From NCBI GenBank assembly GCA_001896885.1, contig MKRJ01000029.1, positions 1-59,265 on the forward strand: DNA of 59,265 bases. Reading direction: 5' to 3'. This document shows positions 25,353 to 33,190 of the stretch, piece after piece. The notes under the pieces were generated by a model that was not told the DNA's origin, made no database searches, and saw only the letters and a list, made by a program, of their open reading frames with translations. The translations under genes were made by a program, and so were the position numbers. This DNA comes from Rhizobiales bacterium 65-79 (GTDB taxonomy: Bacteria; Pseudomonadota; Alphaproteobacteria; Rhizobiales; Rhizobiaceae). Each line of letters begins with the position of its first letter. The stretch's first letter is position 1.

Positions 25353-25924
25353 CTATATCTTTGAAAACTTCGCCCGGAACAGAGCCGCCGTCATGACCGG
25401 CTGCTTTCCTTTGCCGGCCGGCTTCTCCCGCTTGATCCAGCCGATGACCTCGAATTTATCGAGCTCGCCGTCATGGCCCATGATGATCGCGTTTACATCC
25501 GCCGCCATGGCGACATCGGGCGGCCAGTGCAACCAGCCGAACGCGACACGGCAGAGCTCGTCATAGAACTCGGCCGCGCTTATGCGCTCTGAGGGTTTCC
25601 CTTTTCCGACCCTCCATCGCCTTCGTCCGCCGGGCGGCCACCGTTCGCGATGATCGAAACGAATTTCGTGCAACCGGGCACCAGCGAGGCAATGCCGGTT
25701 CGCCAAACGGCCTCCTCGATTTCGGCGGGCTTCTTGCCGAGCCCGACGGCGATGATGCCGGTCACCGTGTCCAGATTGAGATCGGAGAGGCCCCGAAAAG
25801 CCCCCATTATGCCACCGGCTTCGCGCGAGATGGTAAGCGCCGCCTTCAGCGAGGGCCGGAGGGTAACGGTCTCGCCATCGAGGACGATCTGGACATCGCC
25901 GGCACCGAGAGTTGCCTTGCTCAC
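25353..25924 (-). CDS. Tail assembly chaperone fusion made by -1 frameshift (gpGT-like)
   Basis: The gpG-like frame can shift by -1 at 25595-25604 into a second open frame that ends at 25353. That second frame (SERISAAEFYDELCRVAFGW to AALFRAKFSKI) has no start codon with a ribosome site of its own and resembles T-domains of tail chaperones. The shift makes a product of about 190 residues. In lambda the gpG:gpGT ratio set by this event is needed to load tail tube subunits on the tape measure. The location between tail tube and tape measure genes is as in lambda. Confidence 0.75.
25580..25924 (-). CDS. Tail assembly chaperone, gpG-like
   Basis: A 114-residue protein (MSKATLGAGDVQIVLDGETV to GGSEKGNPQSA) with the pattern of tail chaperones of gene-transfer-agent and rhizobial phage type: TLRPSLKAALTISREAGGIM and LDTVTGIIAVGLGKKPAEIE. 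It is the unshifted product; the slippery site lies seven codons before its stop. The start codon overlaps the preceding gene's stop (ATGA). Confidence 0.75.
   Translation of the reverse strand: MSKATLGAGDVQIVLDGETVTLRPSLKAALTISREAGGIMGAFRGLSDLNLDTVTGIIAVGLGKKPAEIEEAVWRTGIASLVPGCTKFVSIIANGGRPADEGDGGSEKGNPQSA
25595..25604 (-). promoter_or_regulatory. Programmed -1 frameshift slippery site
   Basis: On the minus strand the bases AAAGGGAAAC contain two overlapping X-XXY-YYZ heptamers in the reading frame of the chaperone gene: A-AAG-GGA and G-GGA-AAC. The second differs by one base from lambda's G-GGA-AAG. The -1 frame is open on both sides of the site. Confidence 0.75.
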
Positions 25925-26328
25925 AGCGTCACCCCCGGCGTCTGGATGTGTACGTTGAGCACCGATGCCGACTTCGCCACGCCGAGGATGATGACATCAT
26001 CGCCGGTCGTGATATCGGCCTGCGGCGCGATGCCGCCGGCCGTGGCCGAGACGCAGTAGACCGTGCCGGCCACGAGCGTCCCGCCGATGGTGATATCGCC
26101 ACCCTTCAGGATAGCGAGCGGCTGGCCGTCGGAAGCGCCGTTGAGGGCGATGCCGTCGCAGGACTTGGCGCCGGTGGCGTTGCAGTCGGACAGCTTGTAT
26201 TTGCCCGAGGTCGCGTCCTTGTAGACGGGCTCTCCGGCCGTGACGGTCGCGCCGGCATTGCCGCTGCGATCGACGATCGCATTCGAGCCGGCTTTGACGT
26301 TCGCGGCCGTGATGGAAACGTCTGTCAT
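25921..26328 (-). CDS. Virion structural protein, DUF2190-like
   Basis: A 135-residue Gly/Ala/Thr-rich protein (MTDVSITAANVKAGSNAIVD to VHIQTPGVTL). The succession of short beta strands with ILKGGDITIGGTLVAGTVYC and GDDVIILGVAKS is like DUF2190-type capsid-decorating or tail-tube-associated proteins. It lies between tail tube and chaperone genes, which lambda lacks at this place; it may add an extra domain to tube or capsid. The stop overlaps the chaperone start as ATGA. Confidence 0.6.
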   Translation of the reverse strand: MTDVSITAANVKAGSNAIVDRSGNAGATVTAGEPVYKDATSGKYKLSDCNATGAKSCDGIALNGASDGQPLAILKGGDITIGGTLVAGTVYCVSATAGGIAPQADITTGDDVIILGVAKSASVLNVHIQTPGVTL

Positions 26329-26340
26329 GTCGCCCTCCTA

Positions 26341-26823
26341 TTACGCCGCCGCCGGAACATCGACGATATTGGAATTGATTTCGATCGTGGCGTTGAGCTG
26401 GCGAACCGTATTGGCGCCACCGCCGGCCTGCTGCGCCGACGTGACCAGGCCGATGAAATAATTCAGGGTCGGCGTGCCACCGGATGGAGCATCGTCCCAT
26501 TCGATCTTGAACGGCCAGTTCGAATTGCCAGCGGCGGCCGCGATTAGCGCAACCTGTCCGGCATCGCCGGTATTGGTGGCGAACTGGTTTTGCATCTGGC
26601 CGGCGTTGAGCGTGCCGCCCAGCTTCACGTCGCGCTTGCGGCTGATGACCTGTGTCGTGATCACGGATCGGGTGTCGCCAAACGCGCCGCACTGCGTCCA
26701 ATCGGCGATTTCGGTCCATGTAACGCCGGAGAAATCGCTTTCGTCGACATCATCATCGGGGCGAGCCATGGCGACGGTGCCAATATAGATTTTCGCGCCA
26801 GCAACGGCGTAGAGATCGGCCAT
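26341..26823 (-). CDS. Major tail tube protein
   Basis: A 160-residue protein. MADLYAVAGAKIYIGTVA, FSGVTWTEIADWTQCGAFGD and SRKRDVKLGGTLNAGQMQNQ follow the strand-loop plan of siphovirus tail tube subunits, with a C-terminal strand (ATIEINSNIVDVPAA). It polymerises into the tail tube around the tape measure. Placed directly after the tail terminator gene, as gpV after gpU in lambda. Confidence 0.8.
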   Translation of the reverse strand: MADLYAVAGAKIYIGTVAMARPDDDVDESDFSGVTWTEIADWTQCGAFGDTRSVITTQVISRKRDVKLGGTLNAGQMQNQFATNTGDAGQVALIAAAAGNSNWPFKIEWDDAPSGGTPTLNYFIGLVTSAQQAGGGANTVRQLNATIEINSNIVDVPAAA

Positions 26824-26873
26824 GACGGCCTCCTTTCAGGTTTCAGGAATGCCTTGCCAAAGGGCGGTGAGGA

Positions 26874-27314
26874 TTAGATGGCGGTCTCAGGATCCTCGCG
26901 CCGCGTGAAGACGGCCAGCGCGAAATCCATGCTCAGCATGCAAAGCGTCCGCTCGCCGTCGCTGTTGAAGGCGAAGTTGGACCCCAGATATTCGTAGTAC
27001 TTGACGAAGCCGCCGAGCTTCGGCGTGGCGGCAATTTTCTCTTCGACGAAAGCGCCGAGGGCGTCGAGCGTGTCCGACCCTGTGGCATTGTCGCCCTTGA
27101 CCACGGCCGTTACCCTGACCGTCACGATGCGCTGTTGGCGGCTTGACAGATCGATCGTCGTCACGCGCTCTCCCTGCACCGAGAAGATGAGCGCGGGCAC
27201 GTCCTGTTTCGACAGCGGCAATGTGCGCTGCTCATAGACGTTCTTTCCGGCTTCGGCAGAGCCGGTAAGGTTCATTGCCAGCCAGGCACGGATCTGCGCG
27301 CGGACATGGGCCAT
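26874..27314 (-). CDS. Tail terminator / minor tail protein, gpU-like
   Basis: A 146-residue protein (MAHVRAQIRAWLAMNLTGSA to FALAVFTRREDPETAI). The N-terminal helix, then RVTTIDLSSRQQRIVTVRVT and the C-terminal LSMDFALAVFT strand match the alpha/beta fold of gpU-type proteins that cap the tail tube and bind the head connector. The start codon shares one base with the previous stop (TGATG), deciding against the longer open frame. Confidence 0.7.
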   Translation of the reverse strand: MAHVRAQIRAWLAMNLTGSAEAGKNVYEQRTLPLSKQDVPALIFSVQGERVTTIDLSSRQQRIVTVRVTAVVKGDNATGSDTLDALGAFVEEKIAATPKLGGFVKYYEYLGSNFAFNSDGERTLCMLSMDFALAVFTRREDPETAI

Positions 27315-27643
27315 CAATCCGTCTCCTGCAGGCGAAACACAACCATGCCGCGGCCGTCCGGCTCGCGCGTCGCGATGGTGAAAAAAAGTTCTTCGCAAGC
27401 CCCCGCCGGCAATATCGAGACCGAAGCGCCCTCATCGAGATCGTAGGAATCGGCCTCGGCCAGGTGCAGAAGCGGCGTATCGCCCATGGCGTCGATATCC
27501 GGGCCGGTGATGACCATTCCGGCGGCGCGGTAGATGCCCGTGACCTGCCGCGGGAAACCAGCGACCGGCGTGACGGCAATGACTGCGCCGCGGGAAAACA
27601 TCCGGACGAAGACGCCCGGCAGCGCAGCGAACGGATCGGCCAT
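27314..27643 (-). CDS. Head-tail connector protein
   Basis: A 109-residue protein (MADPFAALPGVFVRMFSRGA to GRGMVVFRLQETD), all-beta in pattern, similar in size and place to gpFII-type connectors and to head-tail joining proteins of rhizobial phages. It starts directly after the preceding gene and ends with a TGATG overlap with the tail terminator gene. It probably joins the filled head to the tail. Confidence 0.65.
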   Translation of the reverse strand: MADPFAALPGVFVRMFSRGAVIAVTPVAGFPRQVTGIYRAAGMVITGPDIDAMGDTPLLHLAEADSYDLDEGASVSILPAGACEELFFTIATREPDGRGMVVFRLQETD

Positions 27644-27651
27644 GGCTGCCG

Positions 27652-28038
27652 TCACGCCGTTTGCGCGGCGGCAAGCGCCTTCTCGGCCACAGCAAGATCG
27701 GCCTCGGCCGTCGCTAGCGCCGCCTTGTTGGCATCGGACCCGTCGGCCTTGGCGGCCTTCGCCATGGCGGCGACCGTATCGGTCCTGGCGGCGACATCGG
27801 CCTCGAGCGTGGCGATATCCAACATATCCGCCTGGCGCGCGGGCTTCTTTCTGCCCTTCGCTTCCTCGATCGTCACGCCGCGCGCGGCATAGTGCCCGAT
27901 TCTTTCCTCGCTCAGCGGAAGGATGTCGACCCTTTCGACCGTCTGGCCGGAGCGGATCTCGAACAGACCGCCGGGGGTCGGGAAAACCTGCCCCCTCGCG
28001 CCGGAATTCACGATCCTCACCGCAATCGTCTTTTGCAT
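27652..28038 (-). CDS. Head completion-type hypothetical protein
   Basis: A 128-residue protein with two parts: an N-terminal beta domain (IAVRIVNSGARGQVFPTPGG, IRSGQTVERVDILPLSEERI) and a C-terminal Ala-rich coiled coil (AAMAKAAKADGSDANKAALA). It lies between the capsid gene and the connector gene, where lambda-like phages carry gpFI or head completion proteins. No specific family is recognised. The start at MQKTIAV is preferred over an ATG 13 codons upstream. Confidence 0.55.
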   Translation of the reverse strand: MQKTIAVRIVNSGARGQVFPTPGGLFEIRSGQTVERVDILPLSEERIGHYAARGVTIEEAKGRKKPARQADMLDIATLEADVAARTDTVAAMAKAAKADGSDANKAALATAEADLAVAEKALAAAQTA

Positions 28039-28098
28039 GGAAATAGCCTTTCCGTGGTGTGAGGCGGGGAGTTGCACTCCCCGCTCTCTTCATCCGAT

Positions 28099-29118
28099 TT
28101 ACGAGGAGGCGACGCCCTTCTGCAGCACGTCCGGCCTGGTGCAGAGGTAGAGCGGGTAGGAATAGAGCTCGCCCTTGGTCCAGGCCTGGCGGTCGCGGTC
28201 GACGACGTTGATCGCATAGGTGTCCTGGCCGCGCGTATTGACGAACGGCCCGAACTCCGCCGGCGCCATCGCCTTCTTGAAGACGCCGTTGGCGCCAAGC
28301 GGGAAGAAGATGGCATTGCCGGTCGGAATCGCGACGGTCGAATTGTCATCCGTGCCGCGGTAGTTGTAGAAGTTGATCCCGCCGAACGGGAACATCTCGA
28401 AGGCCTGCACCTCGCGCAGGCTCTGTGCCGCCTGCCAGTTGGCATAGAATTTCTCGACGTTCGGATGCATGACAAGGCTGTCGAAGAAGGTATCACCGAC
28501 CAGCGCGGCGATGCGGGTCGCGGGCGTAAACAGACCCTTCGCGGCGCGCTGCACGAGCCGCTTCACGTCCTGGCATTTCTGCCAGACATTGGTGGTGTCG
28601 GTAGTGAGCGCGAAATCGACGGCGGTCGGCTCGGAGATGCCGAATTCGGTGAAATAGTTGTAGATAACCGAGGTGCCGTCGGAATCGAGCAGCTTTCCCT
28701 GCAGGGCGCCGAGCCGATGGAATTCATGGGTCAGTTCCATGTTACCGCGAACCTTGGCCATGCGGCTCGCATATTCGGTCTGAAGCGATTCGAATTCGCT
28801 TTCCGCGCCGAAGGCGCGGATGCCTTCAACCTCATAAGCATAGAGCGTGAAACTGTCGGCGAGGCGCACCGTGCGGAAATCGCGGATGGTCCGCTGCGAC
28901 CGGTCGGTCTCACGCGGGGGTGAGCCGAGCGGCGAGGTCGGGATGAGCACCAACTCGGTGCCGCGCTTCTCGACCGCGACGGTGCGGGTGTAGACGGGGC
29001 TGTCCTCGAATATGCCGAGCGAGCCGAGCAGGCCGGGCACGTAGTCGATGGTGTCGACGGCCGCCGTCAGGCTCGCCATCGAGAAGGCATTGTCGTTGAA
29101 GACGTCCATGGAGAGCAT
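28099..29118 (-). CDS. Major capsid protein, phage E family
   Basis: A 339-residue protein of the lambda gpE family. Typical segments are DYVPGLLGSLGIFEDSPVYT near the N-terminus, ASRMAKVRGNMELTHEFHRL in the spine helix region, and FEMFPFGGINFYNYRG and FPLGANGVFKKAMAPA in the C-terminal half. It forms the icosahedral shell with an HK97 fold. The gene follows the decoration protein gene as in lambda (D then E). Confidence 0.92.
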   Translation of the reverse strand: MLSMDVFNDNAFSMASLTAAVDTIDYVPGLLGSLGIFEDSPVYTRTVAVEKRGTELVLIPTSPLGSPPRETDRSQRTIRDFRTVRLADSFTLYAYEVEGIRAFGAESEFESLQTEYASRMAKVRGNMELTHEFHRLGALQGKLLDSDGTSVIYNYFTEFGISEPTAVDFALTTDTTNVWQKCQDVKRLVQRAAKGLFTPATRIAALVGDTFFDSLVMHPNVEKFYANWQAAQSLREVQAFEMFPFGGINFYNYRGTDDNSTVAIPTGNAIFFPLGANGVFKKAMAPAEFGPFVNTRGQDTYAINVVDRDRQAWTKGELYSYPLYLCTRPDVLQKGVASS

Positions 29119-29193
29119 GGTCGTGATCCCTTTCTGGATTGAGGATGCGATGAAGGGGAGTGCCTCTCCCCATGGGCGCCGGCGCTGACGCGC

Positions 29194-29823
29194 CTAGCGG
29201 ACGATGATGCCCAGACGGGCGAGCGCCACGTTCGACGCGGCCTTCTGGTCAGTGTCGGCCCCGGCGCAATAGGTGAGCCGCGAGCCGGCGACCTCGGCGT
29301 CCCGCGCGACAACGGTGCGGGGCTCCACGGCATCCTCGGCGAGGCCTTCAAAGAGGATGGCGGCCTCGATCTGACTGCCGTCGCCGGCATCGGGATCGTG
29401 GCGGACATACCTTCCGCTGCCGGCGGCGACCACGATATCGAAACCGTCGCCGGCAACCATGGCTGTACCGCCCGCCGTGATCGTGAACCCTATATCGTCG
29501 GCATAGGCGGTGCCCGTCTGGCCCGACCTGATTCTGAACCCGTCGGGATCGGTCACGTCGAACTTCGTCGCCGCCGTGAAAGCGACCGAATAGGAACCGA
29601 TCTTGGCCCCGGCGCCCGTGGTGACGGCGGAGATGGTGGCGTTTCCGGTATTGCCGGCCTTCGCCGTGGCGGTCGCCGCTCCGACGGCCTTGCGGCCAAG
29701 AATGGTTCCGGGAGCGAGAGCCGCGCCGGTGGCGTCGACCGTAGCCTGGTCGCGCGAGCGATGGTTGCCCGCCTCGGAGATGAGGAAACCGGCCGTGCGC
29801 GGGCCGTCCGTATAGATAGTCAT
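29194..29823 (-). CDS. Head decoration protein, gpD family
   Basis: A 209-residue protein (MTIYTDGPRTAGFLISEAGN to NVALARLGIIVR), roughly twice the size of lambda gpD. The N-terminal FLISEAGNHRSRDQATV and GTILGRKAV and the C-terminal AAILFEGLAEDAVEPRTVVA segments are the halves of the gpD domain, with an inserted beta region (about residues 60-135). It binds at threefold axes to stabilise the capsid. Neighbours are the scaffold-like protein and the capsid gene. Confidence 0.85.
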   Translation of the reverse strand: MTIYTDGPRTAGFLISEAGNHRSRDQATVDATGAALAPGTILGRKAVGAATATAKAGNTGNATISAVTTGAGAKIGSYSVAFTAATKFDVTDPDGFRIRSGQTGTAYADDIGFTITAGGTAMVAGDGFDIVVAAGSGRYVRHDPDAGDGSQIEAAILFEGLAEDAVEPRTVVARDAEVAGSRLTYCAGADTDQKAASNVALARLGIIVR

Positions 29824-29880
29824 GTCGTGTCCTTTCCGATGTTTGCTGGAAGATCGCGTTGCGCCGTGCGGATGGGCCGG

Positions 29881-30426
29881 CTATTTCGCCTTGCGCCTGA
29901 CGCCGGCCCTGCCGATGGCGCCCGTCCAGACGGCGGCGCCGTCCTTGGGAGCGGGTTTCTCCCCTCCCCTGCCAAGCGCCGAGGCCGGACGGCCGTTCAT
30001 GCGTGCCGAAAGGCCAGTGGACACAGCCGGGCCGGCCGCCTTCAACGCAGCAAGCGCCTTTTCCGGAGCATCGTCGGTAGCGAAGGCGAGGTGCGCCGCA
30101 AGCGCTTGGTTGCCGTCCGCCTCTTCCGATCCGAGGATGGCCGAGATGCGGGCGCGCTCGGCCGCACAGCCACGATCGAACGCCGCGCGATCCTCGGCAG
30201 AAACCTCGGCAGAAATCTCACGATCATCGGTTTCGCCGGATTTCCGGTCGGGATCTTCGGCATCATCCGGATCGTCGGGCGCGTCGTTATCCGTCCCGGC
30301 GGCGGCCGGCGCTGCGGCGGCTGCATCTACCTTTTTCTCTTCCTCGTCGGCCGCTGGCGCAGGCACGGCGGCAATCGTCGACGTGCCCGCGGCACGCCGA
30401 ATAATCGCTGCAAGCGACATCGTCAT
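29881..30426 (-). CDS. Scaffold-like protein of the capsid module
   Basis: A 181-residue protein with an acidic, Pro/Ala-rich N-terminal half (DAPDDPDDAEDPDRKSGETD) and a C-terminal helical unit (ERARISAILGSEEADGNQAL, AAHLAFATDDAPEKALAALK) that is found at the ends of many lambda-type protease/scaffold proteins. In lambda the scaffold is the C-terminal part of the protease gene; here it is a separate gene 25 bases downstream of the S49 protease gene. Role inferred from this pattern. Confidence 0.75.
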   Translation of the reverse strand: MTMSLAAIIRRAAGTSTIAAVPAPAADEEEKKVDAAAAAPAAAGTDNDAPDDPDDAEDPDRKSGETDDREISAEVSAEDRAAFDRGCAAERARISAILGSEEADGNQALAAHLAFATDDAPEKALAALKAAGPAVSTGLSARMNGRPASALGRGGEKPAPKDGAAVWTGAIGRAGVRRKAK

Positions 30427-30450
30427 TTCTCCTTTGCTGGAACCCGCCGG

Positions 30451-31329
30451 TCAGGCAGGGATGGTGGCCGAACGGCCGATTTCCGCGACGAAAGCCGCGA
30501 ATGCCTCGATCGGATCGGCGACGGCGTCGACGAGGCCGGCGGCGAGAGCCGCGGCGCCCCGATAGACGGCGGCTTCCGTCTCCAGCGCCGCATCCCTACT
30601 CAGGCGCCCGCCGCGATAGCGCGCTACCGTGACAGCGAAGAGATCGCGCATCGAATCCATGTCGGCCTGCACCTGGCGCGCCACCGACGTGGGGAGCTTT
30701 TCGTATGGATTGAAATCCGCCTTGTGCGCGCCCGATTTGATGATGGTGACATCGACGCCGGCTTTTTCCAGCGCGCCGGCCACGGATGCATGCATGGTCA
30801 CGACGCCGATCGAACCGGCATGACCGGTTTCCGGGATGACAATCGCGCGCGTGGCGGCGGCGAGCAGGTAGCCGCCGGAACAGGCGTTTTCGGTGAGGAT
30901 GGCGATGGTCGGCTTCTCGGCCGCCAGCGCGTGAATCGCCTCGGCGCAGGAAAATGCGCCAGCGGCCTCGCCGCCGAAGGAATCTACCTCGAGCACCACG
31001 CCGCGGACGCCGCGATCGGCGCGCACCGAGGCGATCTGAGCCTGGATGCCTTCATAGGAGGTTTCCCCCGAATAGGAATTGACCCATTTTCCCTTGGCGA
31101 CCAGCGATCCCTCGACCGGGATGATGGCGACGCCGTCGATGATGTCAGGACGCACATATTCGGCCTCCTCGCGATAGAGCGGGTTGCCGAGCACACCCAT
31201 CTCGACACCATGGAGGGAGACCGGATGGCCGAGAAGCCGGGGGCCGAGCGCATCGGCGATGACGGCGGCCTTGCCCGGTTCCATCATGAGCGGCGTGTCG
31301 AACAGCCTGGCGACGAGGTGCGGGAACAT
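30451..31329 (-). CDS. S49 family prohead protease, gpC-like
   Basis: A 292-residue serine peptidase of the SppA/ClpP fold. IIPVEGSLVAKG and GVVLEVDSFGGEAAG give the substrate-binding strands, ENACSGGYLLAAA carries the nucleophile Ser151, and GHAGSIGVVTMHASVAGAL and KADFNPYEKL follow as in S49 members with the general-base Lys. It matures the procapsid by cutting scaffold. The ATG shares one base with the portal stop. The scaffold is encoded separately downstream. Confidence 0.9.
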   Translation of the reverse strand: MFPHLVARLFDTPLMMEPGKAAVIADALGPRLLGHPVSLHGVEMGVLGNPLYREEAEYVRPDIIDGVAIIPVEGSLVAKGKWVNSYSGETSYEGIQAQIASVRADRGVRGVVLEVDSFGGEAAGAFSCAEAIHALAAEKPTIAILTENACSGGYLLAAATRAIVIPETGHAGSIGVVTMHASVAGALEKAGVDVTIIKSGAHKADFNPYEKLPTSVARQVQADMDSMRDLFAVTVARYRGGRLSRDAALETEAAVYRGAAALAAGLVDAVADPIEAFAAFVAEIGRSATIPA

Positions 31330-32963
31330 CAGGCGGCCTCCTGCCGTTCGCGACGGTCGCGCTGGTCCGGCGTTTCCTGGACATCCTCGGTGACCGTCTG
31401 GCGCTGCGGCTCGGCTGGAACCGGATCGAGCCCGTTCGCCACCAGGAAGCGCCGCTCGCGGGCGCGCTTGCGCGTCACCTGTTTCCAGTCGAGGCCCTGC
31501 TCGGCGCATTCCTTCTCCAGGCTGGAGACGCCGAGAGACATGCGCATGCCCGCCGCCGCGGCCTCCTTCTGCGGATCGACCCAGCCGCGCGCCGGGCCGA
31601 TCCAGTCGCAGCGGACCCATGCGGCCGGATTGGCCTCAAAGGAGACGGCGGCGCCGGGCAGACGGAAGATCCTGCGGTCGAAAGCCTCCTCCAGCCAGGC
31701 GCGATAGACCTGGTTCATGAACTGCGCCGCGAACATGTCCTTGCGGGCGGTCAGCCCGCGCCAGATTTCCAGCAACGCCGCGCGGGCGGAAGAGTAGTTG
31801 ACCTGCGACCAGTCCATGGTGAGCTGTTCGTAGGTGAGGCCGATGGTCGACGCGACATTGCGCAGCGCGGCGCGGAAGAAGGCCTCGAAGCCGGCGTTGG
31901 GATGGCCGGGATGCGTGAGCGTCACCTCGTCGCCGGGGAAAAGGAAATGCGCCGTGCCACCCGGAAGCCGCGGCGGGGCCTCCCTGTAAGCCGCCAAGCG
32001 GGCGGCATTCAGCTCGCCGATCTGCCTCGTCGTCATGGCTTCGGCGAGTTCGTCGTGATTGCCCGGCGCGGTGATGAAGGCGGCGAGCACGGCGTTGACG
32101 AGCGCAGCCTGCAGTTCAGCCTCGTCGTATTTGACCATCTGCTTGAGCTTGCGCAGGATCGGCGCGAGTGGCGGCACACCGCGGAACTGGCCGGCCCTGT
32201 CCGCCTCGAAGGCATGGACCATGACCGGACGGCCCCATTCCGTCTCGCGATCGACATAAGCCCAGTGCGCCGTGCGCGCGCCCCACAAGGCGTCATCGTC
32301 GGGATGGGTCGTGCGGATCCAGTAGCCGATCGCGGCGCCGTGCGGATCGAGCTGAACGCCGGCGCGGCGGTCGACAGCGTCCGGCGAACCATCCGGATTG
32401 GATAGCCGGTCGGGATCGACGATCTTTACGAAAGTGGCGAAGGGAGCGCCACGCCCCTCGTCCCAGCCTATCTCGGCGAGCGCCTCGCCGTCACCCAGCC
32501 GATGGCGCCACGCGCGGCCGAGGACGCCCGCCATGGGCGTCTGGCGGTAGGCATCGCACCAGAAGGCGGGATCGGCGGCATAGGATTCCCAGGCTTCCTC
32601 GATCTGGTCGGCCAGTTCGTCCGCCTCGTCGTCGGAGAGACCGAGCGTCTTCGCCGGCAGGTCGACAGCGAGCCGCCAGCCCGAGCCGACGACGAGATCG
32701 AGCGAGCGCGACATCGAGGCGGACGCCCAGCCATCGTTGCGCGCGATATCCTGGACGCGGTCGGCGATGAGGTCGCGCTCATGGGTCAGGGCCGACTGGC
32801 CGGAGACGGAGCGCGGCACCCATCCGGCAAGATCCTGATGACTGTAACTCGCCGCCTCCCAGGCGGTCCGGCCGTGGGGAGCGCCGCGAAGGCGGAAATC
32901 CTCTATCCGCGCTGATGCCTGAGCGCGCAGCGGCGCACCGTGAATATCGATCAGATCGCTCAT
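31329..32963 (-). CDS. Portal protein, lambda gpB family
   Basis: A 544-residue protein with portal features: the N-terminal wing (SYSHQDLAGWVPRSVSGQSA, RDLIADRVQDIARNDGWASA), VVGSGWRLAVDLPAKTLG, and the clip/stem region with PPLAPILRKLKQMVKYDEAE and GLTYEQLTMDWSQVNYSSAR, the last being a well-kept box in this family. It forms the dodecameric channel for DNA entry and exit. It overlaps gpW-like (ATGA) and protease (one base) genes. Confidence 0.93.
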   Translation of the reverse strand: MSDLIDIHGAPLRAQASARIEDFRLRGAPHGRTAWEAASYSHQDLAGWVPRSVSGQSALTHERDLIADRVQDIARNDGWASASMSRSLDLVVGSGWRLAVDLPAKTLGLSDDEADELADQIEEAWESYAADPAFWCDAYRQTPMAGVLGRAWRHRLGDGEALAEIGWDEGRGAPFATFVKIVDPDRLSNPDGSPDAVDRRAGVQLDPHGAAIGYWIRTTHPDDDALWGARTAHWAYVDRETEWGRPVMVHAFEADRAGQFRGVPPLAPILRKLKQMVKYDEAELQAALVNAVLAAFITAPGNHDELAEAMTTRQIGELNAARLAAYREAPPRLPGGTAHFLFPGDEVTLTHPGHPNAGFEAFFRAALRNVASTIGLTYEQLTMDWSQVNYSSARAALLEIWRGLTARKDMFAAQFMNQVYRAWLEEAFDRRIFRLPGAAVSFEANPAAWVRCDWIGPARGWVDPQKEAAAAGMRMSLGVSSLEKECAEQGLDWKQVTRKRARERRFLVANGLDPVPAEPQRQTVTEDVQETPDQRDRRERQEAA

Positions 32964-33187
32964 GCGATGACGCCCCTACGGTAGGGTCCGCGGCAGTTTC
33001 CGTCGAGCGCGGCCTGCAACTCGCCGATATAACGGCGGAGCTTGCCTTCGTCGGGAGAGCGGAAGGTGACGCTCTCGCCATTATAGGCGACAATGACGGT
33101 CTGCTGTCCGGTGATCAGCGCATGCAGCGCCGCCTGCGCCTCGGCGAGACGCGCCGTATAGAGATCGCGATCCGAATCGGAGAGCAT
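32960..33187 (-). CDS. gpW-like head-tail joining protein
   Basis: A 75-residue protein with the two-helix and hairpin layout of gpW: DLYTARLAEAQAALHALITG, then VIVAYNGESVTFRSPDEGKL and RRYIGELQAALDG. In lambda gpW binds the portal ring and lets the tail attach. The gene sits between terminase and portal, as in lambda (A-W-B). ATGA overlap with the portal start. Confidence 0.88.
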   Translation of the reverse strand: MLSDSDRDLYTARLAEAQAALHALITGQQTVIVAYNGESVTFRSPDEGKLRRYIGELQAALDGNCRGPYRRGVIA

Positions 33188-33190
33188 GAT

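Noticed and set aside
29398-31707. A 769-codon plus-strand frame opposite capsid-module genes
   Set aside because: It spans three well-supported structural genes on the other strand and has no domain or start signal.
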